Positions 54,797-64,000 of a DNA stretch of 64,000 nucleotides are shown here, in pieces. The first letter of the stretch is position 1, and each line of letters begins with the position of its first letter. The position numbers and the translations under genes are program-made. This DNA is from Gnetum montanum (taxonomy: Eukaryota; Streptophyta; Gnetopsida; Gnetales; Gnetaceae): contig MNCI01009519.1 in the NCBI GenBank assembly GCA_015680685.1, positions 399,451 to 463,450 on the forward strand, given 5' to 3'. The notes below the pieces were generated by a model. That model did no database searches. It was not told where the DNA came from and saw only the letters and a program-made list of their open reading frames with translations.

Positions 54797-57700
54797 ATGG
54801 ATTCTGCATATGCAACCACTACCACTATGATCACCACCGACTCGGGTGCCACATCTGTAAATCCCATCGCCACCACCGGACCAGCTTCTGATGGCATAGG
54901 ACCTCAGAGACCGTCACGTCGTTCGTTGAGATTATAGGGCAAAGATCTTGTATTCACCGTTGTGACTCCTGAAGAATATAATTTCATTTGAGTTAAGATC
55001 TAGGCAAAGCTTGCCCTTAGCCGAGCCGAGATTGAGGCAAAACGAAATTTTGAGCTGGTCCACAAAGGGGGTCAAGATTTCACCCCTACCGCCTATGACA
55101 TTATCCCCCTGACTGAGCATTATCATGAACTCTTGACTCAACTGGTTATGGCTAGGAGTCAGGCTACATGGTCCATGCTAGAACCAGAAAATAGGGAAGA
55201 GGAGGAAGATGAATTTGCATCCCAGTCTGAACACGCGAATTCATATCATACCCTCAGCCCCCACACATACATAAATCCCCTGTTTCCTTTCACCTGGGAA
55301 GCCGCCCCTCTCAACTCAGTCACAACCGTCCAAACCCACATTCCTATCATCCCGTAGGCCACTACGCAATCATCAGTCCTGCAAGTGCAAATACCATCTC
55401 AAAATAACGTGGGGGTAGTCTCATCACCACGTGTAATTAGTATTCCGTCGGTTGTACCTGCGTCCACCGCACCCCATTTTATTCCCCACGTGCAACCTAA
55501 TACCACACCTATAACCCACCCGGTACAAAATCTGGTGCAACCCTTTGTAAGGCAACAGATCGCCACCACTGTTCAATCGCAGCAGTCCATTCAACAACCC
55601 ATGGCTGGTCAGTGGATCCCGTCTATCTCACATAATCAATCTGCGTTATACGGTGTGCAACCCTTAGCCACACCTACCATGCATGTCCCACAAATAAACC
55701 CGCAATACCCTTACAATCTCCATCCTACACACCCGGTGACAACCAATCTCTCTGCTGAACTTGGTGGGTGGTGGCTTCCACAGGTAGCTCCGTCTGCAAG
55801 GATAGTCCTTGCTGCACCACCTGTCAGCCAAGCCATCGCTACATTTCCGCTGCCTAGCATTTCTCTTTCAGTTCAACCCTCAGCTCCTCCTGCGTAGACT
55901 TCTTCATCACCAAGTCTCGATCAAGCCTTTTTACTTATTCAGACCCTCACTGAGGAAGTCAAGCGCCTTAAAGCTACTGGCTCTGATACGATACAAATCA
56001 TGGATTTTTATCAGGATGATCCTATCAGCCCAGTGGTTCCTATGCTGTTGTTGCCACCAAGGATGTCGTTGCCCCATTTTACTAAATATAATGGGGAAGG
56101 GGATCCTAACGCTCACCTCGTTACCTTCAGGTCTGAATCCTTATTATTGCAGCAATGGCCTCATACAATTATCTGTGTCTTTGCAATGTCTCTGGCAGGA
56201 AAAGCTTTGGACTGGTATCGAGCACTTTCTCGCTCTTCCATCTCAACCCTGGAAGAACTCCTAACACAATTCGTGACTCACTTTAAGTACAATTTAAAGC
56301 CAGAAGTCACACTAGATCAACTTATGGAAGTGAAGCAGGATCCACATGAACCGGTCCAGAGGTTTATATAGCGATGGAGCGCTACTTTGAATGAAATCCG
56401 TGAGCCTATTGCGGAAGCCCATCTGCTGGCTATTTTCAAAGGAGCAGTTAATGACTTCATCAAGTATAAATTGTATTACCTTGTTCCTAACTCCTTGAGT
56501 CAGGCTTTTGCCCAAACTAAGATCATCTAGGATGCTGCTGAGGCTAACAAAGACCCGGTGTACGTGGCCTATAAAAATGCCAATAATAAGGGTAAAGACA
56601 AGGGTAAAGCAACAACAATGACAGTAGCTATGCTGGCTGAGGGTGCTAAAAACAAGAATAATAAGAAGGCACCCACAGTGCCTACCAAGACTATGGCTAG
56701 TGCAAGAAGCACCATTTAGGACACACCTGCCCCTGAAAAGCCCCCCAGCTAAGGCCAAACTTCAAGCGTAAAAATCGCTCAAAATATACGGCCCTGCCAA
56801 TAAAACATTCGGAACTGTTGAAACAATTATTAGGGGCAGGATACATTCAGAATAAAAAGGTATTTGAAGAAACTCTCTAGTGTCACAAGTGTCATTGTGA
56901 ATTGCTGAAGAATCCTTCTTTAGGCCTACCCAATGAACCACCAATTCTGAAATCTTTTAGGCTCGACCGCTTTTGTGACTACCATCAGTTGTGTGATCAT
57001 GATATCGATTATTGCTGGGCATTGAAGGATGACATTCAACGCATGATTGACGATGGTTCTCTTAAACTTGATGGCAGTAGTCCAACAAGTCCTGAAATCC
57101 AGGCGTTGCATGTGTACAAAGACCTGTTAAACGCAAATAATGCACTGTACACAATCAACGTGGTAAGTATGGACAGTGAAGGGAAGGCACCGCCTAAACA
57201 ACCCTTTGTTTTACGCGTACCTACCACTTCACCCCAGGGGGCAAGTTCTTCACCGGTGGTTACTAGCATCTCGAGGCCACCCTTTGTTATTCGGGCATCC
57301 TCTCCAGCCATAACCCGATCTCATGTTAACGATAAAGCCGCGTCCACGTCCGTGCCCACTCCTAAGATGCCTTTTATCCTTAGGATACCAAGACCACCAG
57401 CTGCCCCTTTTACGTAGGGGCAAGCTTCTGACCAAAACCACCAACCACCACCAAACAAAAAAAAGGAAGGAAATGCGTCAGCTAATGCTACTAAAAATCA
57501 CTCTACACTAGGTTTCGCTAAGCCCAGGCCCTTGGCCTCTGTCCCTACGCCTGCAACCTATGGGCAAGACAAGGGTATAGAAACATAGCCACCTCCCCTT
57601 GGCAGGAAGAAACATAACCCTCTAATTGATGCTATTCCGCCTTGGGAGATTCGTCTCTTAGGGCGAATGGAAGAAGACAGAGGAGATAAACAACCCAGCT
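54797..57700 (+). pseudogene. Gag and Gag-protease linker of E
   Basis: ATG at 54797 ('MDSAYATTTTMITTDSG'), 230 bases after the primer site; one frame to about 56740 with a few stops (near 54938, 54990, 55008, 55358, 55895, 56370, 56530, 56717), then a frameshift near 56750. Order: N-terminal domain ('RNFELVHKGGQDFTPTAYD', about codons 90-115), Pro/Gln/Val-rich linker (55385-55897), core ('FYQDDPISPVVPML', 'FTKYNGEGDPNAHLVTF', 'MSLAGKALDWYRALS', 'FVTHFKYNLKPEVTLDQLM'), then after the shift 'KNRSKYTALP' and a zinc-binding segment 'FCDYHQLCDHDIDYC' followed by 'ALKDDIQRMIDDGSL' (56970-57065), typical of Tat/Ogre Gag. Linker open to 57417. Nonsense codons suggest it is inactive. Confidence 0.85.
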
Positions 57701-57780
57701 AAGAACGGGACCTCCTCGATGCATTTACGCAAGTTAAGCAAGCTCTAAAATAAAAGAACACAACGCTGAGCCTCTATGAC

Positions 57781-58605
57781 TTGCTCATGACATCCCAAAA
57801 GCACCATGAGGCTATGGTTTGTATGCTGACATCCATACTAGTGGATGAAGGCTTACCAATGGAAGAGGAAGCGATACACGCTGTCATGCTTCCTCCCACC
57901 GCTGAGCAACCTAAACCAACCCCTTTGACCTTTCACGATAAATCCATCAAAGATGATCCAGAGAAAGGTCGAGTAACGATAGAACCCATGTTTATCACCA
58001 TCCGAGTTGATCAATATCGAATCCGGAGGGTGCACGTTGACGATGGCGCGTCTGCGAATGTCATCCCTTATCCTATAGTGGATAAGTTGGGCCTGGTCGA
58101 TCAAATCATTCCTACAACAACATCATGCCTAAAGTCATTCAACGGGGCATGGGTGCAAGTCAAGGGGACGGTGCGTATCGAATTTGTGGTAGGGGATCAA
58201 TTCCCAACAGATGCCACATTTCTCGTTGTCGAGGAGATGCCTGGTTTCAACCTGATTCTAGGGAGGTCTTGGCTAGTCCAACTGAGGGTAGTTTCATTAC
58301 CAATACACCAAGAGATACACCTCCCTTATGCAGAGGGAGAGGTAGTAATACACAGTGATAAAATAACTCCTAGGATTGTCAATAACGTTGAGGAGGAATT
58401 GGGTTCGGAGATCGAGATGCCCGAAAGTCAAATCCATGTCCAGACCCCCAAACAAGTCGAACTGAATGATGACAGCTTAGCCTGGGCAGACTTACCATTT
58501 CAGGGAGAAGAAGACGATGTGGAAGAGTCAGGCCATAGACCTCCTCGCCCTTACACACCGCTGAACATAAAAGCCATAAAGAAACAATTACAAGTTGGTG
58601 ATTAA
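57781..58605 (+). CDS. Aspartic protease domain of E (open 274-codon segment)
   Basis: Retropepsin domain, uninterrupted. Active site 'HVDDGASANVI' (about codon 83; family DTGAS or DGGSS, here DDGAS). Later blocks 'SFNGAWVQVKGTVRIEFVVG', 'FLVVEEMPGFNLILGRSWL' (family LILGR.WL), 'PIHQEIHLPYAEGEVVI', then an acidic tail. The reading frame continues from the Gag linker, which has stops upstream, so this is a domain of a polyprotein and not an independent gene. Codon 271 (CAA, 58591-58593) is followed by GTTGGT, a plausible splice donor; from there the frame joins the RT exon at 63704 in phase 0. Without splicing it ends at the TAA at 58603. Confidence 0.8.
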   Translation: MLMTSQKHHEAMVCMLTSILVDEGLPMEEEAIHAVMLPPTAEQPKPTPLTFHDKSIKDDPEKGRVTIEPMFITIRVDQYRIRRVHVDDGASANVIPYPIVDKLGLVDQIIPTTTSCLKSFNGAWVQVKGTVRIEFVVGDQFPTDATFLVVEEMPGFNLILGRSWLVQLRVVSLPIHQEIHLPYAEGEVVIHSDKITPRIVNNVEEELGSEIEMPESQIHVQTPKQVELNDDSLAWADLPFQGEEDDVEESGHRPPRPYTPLNIKAIKKQLQVGD

Positions 58606-58839
58606 TCTGAGTGGTGTTTATACACATCGTTACATTTTCACTAGTTTTTCATTTACGCTTATCAAATTTGATTGTCAGTTTTCTTTAATATACATACATA
58701 TTTATGCTTTCTGTCCATTACGCTATTTACATATCTCATTTTACGCTATTTACACTTCTTGAATTCTACTAGTAATACTAGCACAATTACGCAAATATGT
58801 ACATTTTTATCAATTACACTCCCAGATGTACGCAAATGG

Positions 58840-58965
58840 CCCGCAATGGCCTAAAACTAGCAGTGGCCCACAATGGCCTAAAACTAGCAAGTTCATTTGT
58901 TTATATCTTACGCAAACCCTATACGACGGTCCGCAACGGCCTAAAATTAGCAATTCCATTCTACA
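58840..58965 (+). repeat. Repeats of about 30 bp after the E protease
   Basis: Three copies of GCAATGGCCTAAAACTAGCA (about 58843, 58870, 58937), the family seen at 17335, 26395 and 39360 in A. Confidence 0.75.
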
Positions 58966-59147
58966 GTCATAATAACGCAACCTATTCAAAGTCTTTAACG
59001 ATTCTGTTTACGCTTTCCATAGATAAAGACTTAAAATAAAGACATAAAATTGAATAAAAACCATAAAAAAAATCTCATGAGTAATCTCGCCAACATTCAT
59101 ATTATCACTGTTCAAATTTCATCAAATAAAATCATGCGTAATCACAA

Positions 59148-62100
59148 TTACGCATCCCCCCTAGTACCACTATCACCAGTATCCCTTAAGTATGCCTCTA
59201 ACCCTAACAAATTGTCCTTGAGTGGGCCATCCTTTTTAGAGAGTATTCCTTCGTGAGGAATGTCATCTTCACGGGGTTCTTACACTAACACTGGCTCCCC
59301 AAGAGGACGGTTTGCGTCATTACACTCTTCTTCCTGAACACGCTCCTCATCCTATTCACCTTATTCATCCACTCGTTGGATCTACATATAATAAATACAT
59401 AAGAAAAAGCCATGATACGATAAACCAAAAAATTTGAATTCAATAACATTCAAACTTGCTCGCGATGGTCCTACATCCGCAGCAAAGGGGAGTTGGTCTA
59501 AATCGATCCATAGGCGTTGCATGATTTCGTCTTCGGTTAGCTCAGACCAAACTCCATCCCCCAGAATATTTCCAGCCTTCACCTTCCCCTTCTCCACACT
59601 AGTCCATCGGGGTGGTTCAGGGAAGAAAGTAGGGACTGTAGTCTCTTCCCTAGGAAGAGTAATTTCCCTTTCTAGGGATGCGCTTACCGTCACCTACTCC
59701 TGGAACTTCTCAAAGGCCCTAGATGCACCAATGACGTCAAGGAACACCTGCAAGGATTGAGCTTCAATGGCAGAATCTCGATAGTGTTGATGATAAGCGA
59801 GACTTTCTCACTTATACAGATGCTTGTGATCTTTTTCTTTTTGCCTCCACTCTTGGACGCTTGCACAATATTCCTTCCAATCCTGGTTCTTCTGGGCCAA
59901 GAGTTCTATTTGTATCCTTTTCTCCACCAATTTGCGACTAGTTTGCACGCTGTTCCTGACCACAGTCCAGTAGCGAGCGTAGTCAATAACAGCCGTGCGC
60001 CAGTCCTCTTCATCTGTTCCTTGCGCCTGCAGGAATTCACATCATGATTTTAAGTCTCCAACCTCTCTGGTCAGAGAGATCCTTTCTTTCTCTGATCTCT
60101 ACAGCCTCTTCCAGAGGTCTTCATTGATGTTTTGACTCTCCCACAAGGAGTGAGTCGAGCATAACGCACATTTACGCATTTCCTCATAAATGTTGCATGG
60201 CACGACTGTCCCTTTTGATGAAGGCTCCACTGTATCCAGGTTAATGGGCTCTATAGGGTCCCATCGAAGGCAAGCTCCTGATAACAAATATTATTAAACC
60301 TAAATAAAAATTATAACCTTATAATAAAATAAACGTGTTATAGCAGTAACATACCAGCTCCAGGATCCACGCACTCGAGGTGCTCGATCATATCATTAAC
60401 AACGTCTTCCATGAAGGCAAACTTATCAGGGAATTCCCCCCACACTCTGTTGACAACGATGGATGGGGATGCATCTTGTTCATCTGTAGTGTAAACTAAG
60501 TCAAAATCTCTAATTGTCAACAGAATTCCTAAAAAATTCTAATACACTGACCTTTGCCTGTTGCAGTGGGGAGTACGTCAACGTTTTCCCCCTCCTCTCT
60601 CTCCTCCCGCACAAGGGTTTGTGCATCACTTATTCTAATAGCCGGGGCCTCCTCTTCCAAAACTGGGGCCCCTTCCCCACGCCGTAATACCACTGCCCCT
60701 GTTTCAGGGGTCGACCGTTTCGTAGGTCTTCCTGTTTATGCCATGTAACACATTTAAATGATTCAGAATGCCTTGAATAAAGCTGCGTAATATAATAACT
60801 GCCATAACTTTCACTATGTCCTTACGCTTACCAGGCGGAGGTTTACTCTGCTGAACTCTAACTTGCATAGTTCTGTCTGTGCCACCTGCTAGTTCCATAG
60901 GGGCCTCAGTTAAGCAAGGTCTTTTACGCTGAATCGAGACATCTACTATCTTTGCAGCCAAACACTTTCCCTGTGATGCATCACCAGTGTAAGTTGGAAG
61001 TGCCCCAGCTATGCTGTCAGGGCCCCGCATTCGAGGTGCTGCCAAATCCCTAGTCGTTACAGACAACGACTCCCCAATTCCTTCCGAAGGATCCTGTGCC
61101 CGGGTAGTGCCGAAGATATGAGAAATCCAAGGTTTGGATAACTGGTCTCGATTTTGTAGGACCTAGACCCTATTCCTCTGGACAACCAAAAATTCGGCAA
61201 AATGCCGGAGGCAAGCTATGAAGAAGGTGAAGTGCACACTGAAACACGAATTGAGCTTTTCGCGGAGTCTCACCATTTCAGTGCGTAACCTCTCAGCAAA
61301 ATAGCTTGCCCAATCAAATTGGGTCCCTTCCTCCATCACCTCTCACATAATACGGGCCTGTTCTATGGTAAAGAACCTTCCCTGCAAGAGTGTTTTGGGA
61401 AAAGCTCGGGCTCAGAAGAGGGGATAAATAGTCTTGGCAACCTCTAATTCGATCTTTTCGCAAGGGATCCCCTTGGTTTCTTTCTTAGTCCCTAGCTAGT
61501 CCTCCAGCTCCTCCTGACATTTGACGCTCCTCCTCAATTTTTCCTCTATGGGAAGACCATTAGAGGAGATGCCAAAGAGGTCAGTGAATAGTTGAACGTT
61601 GATATCAAAGTTTACATGTATGTGACGCACACGTGTGCAAAAACGTTCAGCTCCCTCGCTAAAGGAGTTAACTAGGGTTAACATTTCACTCGCGGGAACA
61701 TCAGGGGTTACGACTAAGAATAAATGCATCAGCCTTGCTTCCCGCAACTTGGTGACCAATGCAACTAGGGCCGCCGCGTGGCCGAGCCAACATTGCACCT
61801 CCTTTATGTCGCTGTAGCGGAAAAGGAGGGTGTTTGCCTCGTGGCCGGAAATAGTGATGGTAATCTCCCGGGATTCCCTGATTGATAATACATGACACAT
61901 ATAAACATAGTAAAAACACTGTCACGTAGCATTTTAAATAAGAAAAATAATATAATATCTTGTAACTGATAGTAGCAACAAAACCTTACCAAGGCCAAAT
62001 GGTAAAGGAAATGGAGGGAGCTTCCTTTGCACGTCTGCGAGGGTAAGGGGTGGGTTCAAAGTCCATTCTTCATGTAACCACTTGAGATTTTGATACTTTT

Positions 62101-63216
62101 TGAAGGGATTAGAATAATGGGTGGGATACTCATGAATGTCGAAAGCCATTTGCCCCATTACACTAGCGCGTACGTTGCTGGTGGATGTAAACTCCTTTAT
62201 TGCCGTTTCAGTCCAAGACAATGTATCACCATTGCCTACTAATCCATTTGCGTTGATGAAAAACCTGTATCATATAACACATTACTATTCTATGCTTTGC
62301 AAATTCAGACATTAGAAACATATTAACAATACTGCCAGTAAAAAAACTTACTCGCCCGAATAATACACTGTGCCTGGAGGATTTTGAAAATAAGTTGAGA
62401 CATGAAGAGCCACGAACAAAGTATTATACGCATGATAGCAGCTAAATCTGGGCATCTCCTAGATCCAGCTTAAGCGCCTCAACCCTTTGATGCTAAGTTC
62501 GTGGTCTTAGGGATGCCCAGTATCAATAGCCCTATCTGTCAAGAAATCCAGGATGCCCTGCGTAGAACCCACTAACACATGTTCCAAAATAGCGCCGGCC
62601 ACATCCCCCGATAGATGCGACCACACAATAATGCTAAAGTTACACAGCAAAAACTGCAAAAAATCCAGAGCACCCTTTCGGAACCATATAGCCTTCCCCT
62701 GAAACCGAGTTTGAGGGGGAGGAACATTGGGTATGATAGGGTTTATACAACATAAAACCCTGACTATGTCCAAAATGATTAGGACGGGTTTCACCATGAC
62801 ACTGTACAGAAAATAAGCACATTACCATCTAGATTATGATTGCATGCTAAACCATAGGAAAATTTACAAAATTACGCTCTAGCCGTACAGCCAAAATCAC
62901 CGAAACCCTTGTAATAGTACAAGGTCTATCTCAGACAACGATGATAGACGCAACACTGTTGTCTAAACCCTTGTTACAATGCAAGGTCTATAGCATAAAA
63001 CTTTAGTTTACGCAGAGGATGCAAAAAGAATAAACACAAAAAAAATAATAAAAAGCATATCACAGGAAGAAATATGAGTAAGCAAAGGATGGCCTACCGA
63101 TTCAGGGGAGGGACATCCCTCACTTCGACCAAGGCCTGCAAAGCACGCTGCAAGCTCCCTTGTACTTCATCGATTTTAGCCAACTTGACATTCTTTTCTC
63201 TAACTTTCGGTGCCAT
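59148..63216 (-). pseudogene. Antisense eight-exon gene of E, inside the protease-RT interval
   Basis: Minus-strand exons I infer: 63216-63098, 62801-62352, 62264-61990, 61877-60832, 60731-60552, 60483-60355, 60277-59456 and 59381-59148; about 1,085 codons, every intron GT-AG (donors GTAGGC, GTAAGT, GTAAGG, GTAAGC, GTCAGT, GTATGT, GTTTGA). Phases agree except at junction 3/4, which is off by one base. Starts 'MAPKVREKNVKLAKIDEVQG'. Exon 2 has 'KPVLIILDIVRVLCCINPI' and 'FLQFLLCNFSIIVWSHLSG'; exon 4 'VNFDINVQLFTDLFGISSN'; exon 5 is Glu/Arg-rich; exon 7 has 'RIQIELLAQKNQDWKEYCA', a likely coiled coil. A handful of stops (for example near 62505, 61497, 61420, 61350, 61155) are of the CAG/CGA-to-TAG/TGA kind. 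I recognise no family. The A copy has the same order. Confidence 0.75.
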
Positions 63217-63358
63217 TGTTACAGTCCTAAACACCTTCACACCTAAATACCTTCACAAATAACGCCCCGCAGTCTTTTGCTCTTCCTCCTTCTCTTTGTG
63301 ACAGTCGAGAATTCAAATTTGCGATAGCCAATAGCCTATTCTCGATAAGAACTGCCTA

Positions 63359-63364
63359 CTTATA
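63359..63364 (-). promoter_or_regulatory. Possible TATA box of the E antisense gene
   Basis: Minus strand GCATATAAGTAGGC, about 145 bases upstream of the antisense ATG at 63216. A reasonable core promoter position, but a single AT-rich match is weak evidence. Confidence 0.4.
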
Positions 63365-63703
63365 TGCAAAATTAACCGACTTGATGCCCGATTTAAGCGA
63401 GACTTTCCCAAATATTGATGTCAGTATGAGCTGGGACCCGAAAATCAAGGCATTAATTGCGATAGATATTGCATGCATTACCATCCGAAATGACCTTAAA
63501 CTACTGCATCTTATCTCCTCGTAATCAGATCACATTAATTACAGGCTGTTCACAATGTTCAAAATTTAGTTAGCTTCTCATGTTCAGCAACGTCTCATCA
63601 CATCGTTTTTCTTTTTGGATTAGACCAAGAATTATACGCTAAATGTTTATCGCATCCAATTTACCATTTTTTCTAATTACTTTCATATTTGACAATTTTG
63701 CAG

Positions 63704-64000
63704 GACAACTGCCATATGGATGAAACTTTACCTACGCTGCTAGTTTTAACAGGCCCCCAAGAGAAAATCATTAGACAACTTGATCCCACACTAGTAGAAA
63801 CTAACCTTGCCCTCGATGACGCAACCATAGCCACATCAGAAACATCTCAAGACTGGCTAGAACAATCGACACGCATACTAGATCTGGAAGCTGGAGATGT
63901 AACCGAGGAACCCCTTAATGAGGTCTCTGTAGTTATGCATAAAGGTGAGACTAAAACTCTTAAGGTTAGTTCTTTATTAGACCAAAAGATACATAATAAC
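63704..64000 (+). CDS. Start of the E reverse transcriptase exon (partial)
   Basis: Open from the acceptor to the window end, phase 0. Reads 'DNCHMDETLPTLLVLTGP' and later 'TRILDLEAGDVTEEPLNEVS' and 'MHKGETKTLKVSSLLDQK'. Aligns with the N-terminal extension before RT in A ('EEKTLKLSSVLE' at about 27030). It precedes the catalytic palm, which lies beyond base 64000. Confidence 0.75.

Larger units (their letters stand above)
58594..63703 (+). other. Protease-RT intron-like interval of E
   Basis: Donor candidate CAA/GTTGGT at 58594 and acceptor TTTGACAATTTTGCAG ending at 63703; exon frames on both sides are in phase 0. Content: 30-bp repeats (58840-58960) and the antisense gene (59148-63216). 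Corresponds to 17099-26778 in A. The donor is weak, so the exact site is uncertain. Confidence 0.55.
41872..64000 (+). mobile_element. D: family II element (partial; split by C and E)
   Basis: 5' LTR in two pieces (41872-42099 and 49212-50268), primer-binding site 50274-50291, leader, and Gag 51119-52958, where element E is inserted. The rest of D must lie to the right of the window. The left flank AGTTA (41867-41871) would be the target site, but the partner is out of view. More decayed than E. Confidence 0.75.
52959..64000 (+). mobile_element. E: Tat/Ogre-like element, youngest family II copy (5' half)
   Basis: Inserted in the D gag (left flank CTAAT, 52954-52958). 5' LTR 52959-54542, primer-binding site 54549-54566, Gag from 54797, protease to 58593, intron-like interval 58594-63703 with an antisense gene, RT exon from 63704 to the window end. 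Long open stretches and higher CpG content show it is younger than A and D. The partner LTR is outside the window. Confidence 0.9.

Noticed and set aside
56312-56758. 148-codon minus-strand open frame opposite the E gag
   Set aside because: Gag on the plus strand is homologous in A and D; the minus frame is not conserved there.
59434-61817. Plus-strand open frames of 60-108 codons between 59.4 and 61.8 kb
   Set aside because: They mirror the exons of the minus-strand gene, which is the strand supported by splice sites and by similarity to A.

Overview
The window looks like intergenic DNA from a very large, repeat-filled plant nuclear genome. A gymnosperm is my best guess, from element size, depth of nesting and decay, but the species is an inference. 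I found no host gene, rRNA, tRNA or CRISPR array. Essentially all of it is LTR retrotransposons of the non-chromoviral Ty3/gypsy group, stacked inside one another and heavily decayed.

Two families account for it. Family I is Athila-like: its RT/RNase H and protease look Athila-type, its primer-binding site is a decayed form of TGGCGCCGTTGCCGGGGA (tRNA-Asp type), and its LTRs end in GGTACCTC...CTCATCA. Members are M0 and M1 (minus strand), B (plus) and C (minus). Family II is Tat/Ogre-like: it has a 'LQGRL...RRFI' RT end, a second RNase H, LTRs of 1.1-1.6 kb starting TGAAACAC, and a primer-binding site like TGGYRCTAGAAGGAGGGC. Members are A, D and E (plus) and the solo LTR S.

Nesting, outermost first. 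M0 runs on the minus strand from its 5' LTR (41183-41871) to a shared LTR (2677-3607), beyond which a second internal region, M1, follows in tandem to the left edge. S (606-1677) is inserted in the M1 gag. A (10671-41107) is inserted in the M0 leader. B (27903-36961) is inserted in the RT/RNase H of A. D starts at 41872 inside the M0 5' LTR and runs off the right edge. C (42100-49206) is inserted in the D 5' LTR. E (52959 to beyond 64000) is inserted in the D gag. Removing B from A restores continuous RT/RNase H homology.

The most interesting structure is in family II. Between protease and reverse transcriptase both A and E carry a long interval with splice-like ends (58594-63703 in E, about 17099-26778 in A). 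Inside it, on the opposite strand, is a multi-exon gene: eight exons in E, about 1,085 codons, GT-AG introns. Exon order, several splice sites and protein sequence match between the two diverged copies, so it was a real coding gene of the element. I recognise no family for it.

Other features of note: an array of short hairpins just upstream of the TATA box in the E and S LTRs; GATATC palindromes in the same place in family I LTRs; a copy of the family I U3 promoter inside B upstream of a second ORF; about 30-bp repeats at gene boundaries of family II; and a roughly 180-bp tandem array in A. B and C lack pol and were probably mobilised in trans.
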